Assembly (NCBI GenBank): GCA_000437355.1
Contig: FR899774.1
Location: forward strand, 12,575 to 19,515
Source: Firmicutes bacterium CAG:460
Lineage (GTDB): Bacteria > Bacillota_I > Bacilli_A > RF39 > UBA660
Length of the DNA: 6,941 nt
Direction: 5' to 3'
Shown here one piece after another: positions 5,435 to 6,941 of this stretch. The notes under the pieces were generated by a model. The model was not told the origin of the DNA. It made no database searches and saw nothing but the letters and a program-made list of their open reading frames with translations. Both the position numbers and the translations under genes were made by a program. The first letter of the stretch is position 1, and every line of letters starts with the position of its first letter.

Positions 5435-6158
5435 TATAACCTACTTGTTCAGTTTCTAAAGCTAAAGACAAATCACCAGTTTTAACAATTTTGCCATTTT
5501 TCATAATATGAACATAATCTGGTTTAATAGCCTCAAGTATCCTTGGATAATGTGTAATAATAAGGATTGATGTATCAGGAAACTCATTTTTATACTCATT
5601 TATATTTTCACAAACTACTTTTAAGGAATCAACATCTAACCCAGAGTCAATTTCATCTAAAATAATAAGTTTAGGTTTTAATATCTTTATTTGCAATACT
5701 TCATTTTTCTTTTTTTCACCACCAGAAAAACCGGCATTTACGTCTCTATGAATCATATCACGAGAAAAATTTAAATCATCTAAAGATTTATTTACCTCAC
5801 TAATAAACTTAAAATAATCAATATGATTACCAGTTTGTTCTTCATAAGCATTTTTTAAAAATTCACTATTTGTTACGCCATCAACCATGGTTGGGTCTTG
5901 CATTGCTAAAAATAGTCCAGCTTTAGCTCTTTCATCCACACTTAAATCATTTAATCTTACATCATTAAATATAATATCTCCATCTAAAACATTAAAAAGA
6001 AAATGTCCCATTATTGCTTTAGAAAGTGTAGACTTTCCTGTTCCGTTTGGTCCCATTATTGCATGTATTTCACCATCTTTAATTTCTAAAGATAATCCAT
6101 CTAAAATCTTTTTATCTTCATTTTTTAAACTAACAACTAAATTTTTTATACTTAACAT
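5427..6158 (-). CDS. sufC: SufC, ABC-type ATPase of Fe-S cluster assembly
   Basis: Soluble ABC ATPase that dimerises on SufB/SufD and drives conformational changes in cluster assembly. The 243 residues carry all motifs in order: Walker A GPNGTGKST (36-44), Q-loop Q87 in AMQDP, ABC signature FSGGEKKKNE (144-153), Walker B LIILDEIDSGLD (164-175), and the H-loop ITHY with H203. The Walker B and signature variants (EKKKNE, DEIDSGLD) are specific for SufC. The preferred start is ATG at 6156-6158, with AGGTGG 5 nt upstream; a GTG nine nt earlier lies within that site. The ribosome-binding site overlaps the csoR stop, so csoR and sufC form one tight unit. Confidence 0.97.
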   Translation of the reverse strand: MLSIKNLVVSLKNEDKKILDGLSLEIKDGEIHAIMGPNGTGKSTLSKAIMGHFLFNVLDGDIIFNDVRLNDLSVDERAKAGLFLAMQDPTMVDGVTNSEFLKNAYEEQTGNHIDYFKFISEVNKSLDDLNFSRDMIHRDVNAGFSGGEKKKNEVLQIKILKPKLIILDEIDSGLDVDSLKVVCENINEYKNEFPDTSILIITHYPRILEAIKPDYVHIMKNGKIVKTGDLSLALETEQVGYNE

Positions 6159-6168
6159 TTTTACCACC

Positions 6169-6471
6169 TTACTTATTTATTTTTTCAACTAATGTTATTA
6201 CTTCATCAATTATTTCTAAATTATCATTTTTTATATTATCAACCATACAACTTTTCATATGACTTGTTAAAATATTATTACCTAGACTTTTTAAAGAATG
6301 CATTGATGCCGATAGTTGCATAATTACTTCTCTACAATATCTATCATCTTCCACCATTTGCTTTATCCCTCGAATCTGTCCTTCAATAACATTTAATCTT
6401 TTTATAATATTTTTCTTTTCTTCACAACTTCTATGTTTATTTTTCTTACACATTTTACATACTTCATGCAT
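6169..6471 (-). CDS. csoR: CsoR-family copper-sensing repressor
   Basis: All-helical tetrameric repressor that releases DNA on Cu(I) binding. The 100 residues show IKRLNVIEGQIRGIKQMVEDDRYC, then QLSASMHSLKSLGNNIL. The Cu(I) ligand set is complete: C46, H71 and C75 (Cys, +25 His, +29 Cys, the B. subtilis C45/H70/C74 spacing). The His separates it from the persulfide sensor CstR (Asn there), and the last Cys from FrmR and RcnR. The N terminus carries extra cysteines, C5-x2-C8 and C16. The ATG at 6469-6471 follows GGTGGAAGAAG. It is the first gene of an operon with sufCDUB, and a CsoR-type palindrome lies in its promoter, so autoregulation and control of Fe-S assembly by copper are predicted. 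No copA or copZ is adjacent, which is unusual for this family. Confidence 0.9.
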   Translation of the reverse strand: MHEVCKMCKKNKHRSCEEKKNIIKRLNVIEGQIRGIKQMVEDDRYCREVIMQLSASMHSLKSLGNNILTSHMKSCMVDNIKNDNLEIIDEVITLVEKINK

Positions 6472-6490
6472 ACTTCTTCCACCCAGAAGT

Positions 6491-6520
6491 ATTATACACC
6501 CTAGGGGGGTATGATGTAAA
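6491..6520 (-). promoter_or_regulatory. Promoter of the csoR-suf operon
   Basis: On the minus strand: -35 TTTACA (6515-6520, five of six), 18-bp spacer, -10 TATAAT (6491-6496, perfect). It lies between the terminator of the preceding gene and csoR, 19 nt before the ATG, so the leader is very short. The whole spacer is taken up by the CsoR-type operator. No other promoter is apparent within the operon, where genes overlap or nearly abut as far as sufB. Confidence 0.85.
6494..6512. promoter_or_regulatory. CsoR operator
   Basis: Minus strand reads ATACCCCCCTAGGGTGTAT: an imperfect palindrome around CCTAGG with TAC/GTA-type flanks, one arm carrying one more C than the other. This is the general form of Firmicutes CsoR sites (TACCC...GGGTA). 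It is the only C/G run of its kind in the AT-rich window and sits between the -35 and -10 of the csoR-suf promoter. Binding by the adjacent CsoR is inference from family knowledge. Confidence 0.82.
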
Positions 6521-6534
6521 GATTTTTTAACAAC

Positions 6535-6560
6535 AAAAAAAGTTCGTAACTACGAACCTT
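6535..6560 (-). terminator. Rho-independent terminator of the 106-aa gene
   Basis: On the minus strand, arms GTTCGT (within 6552-6557) and ACGAAC (6542-6547) with a 4-nt loop, extended by G-T and A-T pairs, are followed by seven T (6535-6541). It begins directly after the TAA of the gene ending at 6561 and isolates it from the csoR-suf promoter. Confidence 0.85.
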
Positions 6561-6881
6561 TTATCTTGAAGAACCATAATTTCTACTATTTTCAAATTGT
6601 AAATATTCAGCATCACTAGCTATAGCTCTAACAATCTTGTTTCTTGTCCAAACTTCACTTTCTTTTTTATTAACAATACCAACCACATACATATTTCTTA
6701 AAGGAACTTTAAATTGTTCCAAAGCGATTTTTATAGCTTGCTTCATATAATCCGTCTCCTCTTGCCTAACAAAAAAGTCAAACCCTAAAAAATCAGGTCC
6801 TCCACAACGAACATCAACTGGATCATTTACTACACAATCAACAGATATATGAGAACAAGAAATCATTTTTTCATTTTTCAT
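6561..6881 (-). CDS. Hypothetical protein, 106 aa
   Basis: Function not recognised. The 106-residue soluble protein has a cysteine-containing N-terminal half (C9, C16, C26 in MISCSHISVDCVVNDP and VRCGGPDF), an aromatic stretch DFLGFDFFVR, a probable amphipathic helix (about 43-58, YMKQAIKIALEQF), a hydrophobic strand NMYVVGIV, and a polar C terminus. No signal peptide or membrane segment. The ATG at 6879-6881 is chosen because AGGAGG (6891-6896) lies 9 nt upstream; the in-frame ATG 33 nt earlier lies at the expected transcription start and has no such site. It is monocistronic, with its own promoter and terminator, and so is independent of csoR-suf. The three cysteines could bind a metal or be redox-active, but nothing in the sequence proves it. 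Confidence 0.8.
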   Translation of the reverse strand: MKNEKMISCSHISVDCVVNDPVDVRCGGPDFLGFDFFVRQEETDYMKQAIKIALEQFKVPLRNMYVVGIVNKKESEVWTRNKIVRAIASDAEYLQFENSRNYGSSR

Positions 6882-6904
6882 AACCAAAATCCTCCTTGCG
6901 CTAT

Positions 6905-6933
6905 ATAATAGCACAAATTAAAATTTAAAACAA
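6905..6933 (-). promoter_or_regulatory. Promoter of the 106-aa gene
   Basis: On the minus strand: -35 TTGTTT (6928-6933), 17-bp spacer, -10 TATTAT (6905-6910, five of six), leaving about 20 nt to the start codon, enough for the AGGAGG site. No palindrome or other operator is visible in it; the window ends 8 nt upstream. Confidence 0.65.
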
Positions 6934-6941
6934 GTTTTTTT

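Noticed and set aside
5887..6192. Plus-strand open frame of 101 codons
   Set aside because: Antisense to the Walker A half of sufC, which is unmistakable.
6169..6471. CstR (persulfide sensor), FrmR or RcnR identity for the regulator
   Set aside because: H71 is present where CstR has Asn, and C75 is present where FrmR and RcnR lack Cys; the operator also has the CsoR form.

Overview
The window is strongly AT-rich DNA from a low-GC Gram-positive lineage (Bacillota/Firmicutes, or a related wall-poor Bacilli/Mycoplasmatota-like group). It probably comes from an anaerobe. The clues are a rubrerythrin plus a PerR-type regulator, a SpoVS protein of exactly the Bacillus length, a SUF system using SufU (the Gram-positive scaffold/sulfur shuttle), and a CsoR repressor. 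TGA serves as a stop and the conserved Trp codon I checked is TGG, so the standard bacterial code is in use.

Layout, left to right. (1) 1-283, minus: decayed gene for a small secreted protein, with two reading-frame breaks and a nonsense codon. It runs off the left edge. Its start overlaps (ATGA) the stop of a 213-residue membrane-anchored protein of unknown function (280-921), which has a good promoter and two palindromic operator-like sites upstream. (2) 922-1256: non-coding, holding that promoter, a divergent promoter-like sequence and the rubrerythrin terminator. (3) 1257-2163, minus: perR-rbr, a two-gene peroxide-defence operon with overlapping genes and a PerR-type box over the transcription start region. 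(4) 2275-2535, plus: spoVS, the only plus-strand gene. (5) 2552-6471, minus: a tight operon csoR-sufC-sufD-sufU-sufB followed by a six-helix HdeD-like membrane protein. A hairpin whose two arms contain the stop codons of spoVS and of the HdeD-like gene closes both convergent units. (6) 6561-6881, minus: a 106-residue unknown protein with its own promoter and terminator.

The most interesting system is the csoR-suf operon. A copper-sensing CsoR (Cys-His-Cys ligand set intact) is the first gene. A C/G-rich palindrome of the CsoR type sits exactly in the 18-bp spacer of a near-consensus promoter, in otherwise C/G-poor DNA. The arrangement predicts that Cu(I) directly induces Fe-S cluster assembly, which fits the known damage of copper to Fe-S clusters. 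The operon is also unusual in lacking the cysteine desulfurase SufS while keeping its partner SufU, and in carrying a SufD of only 193 residues.
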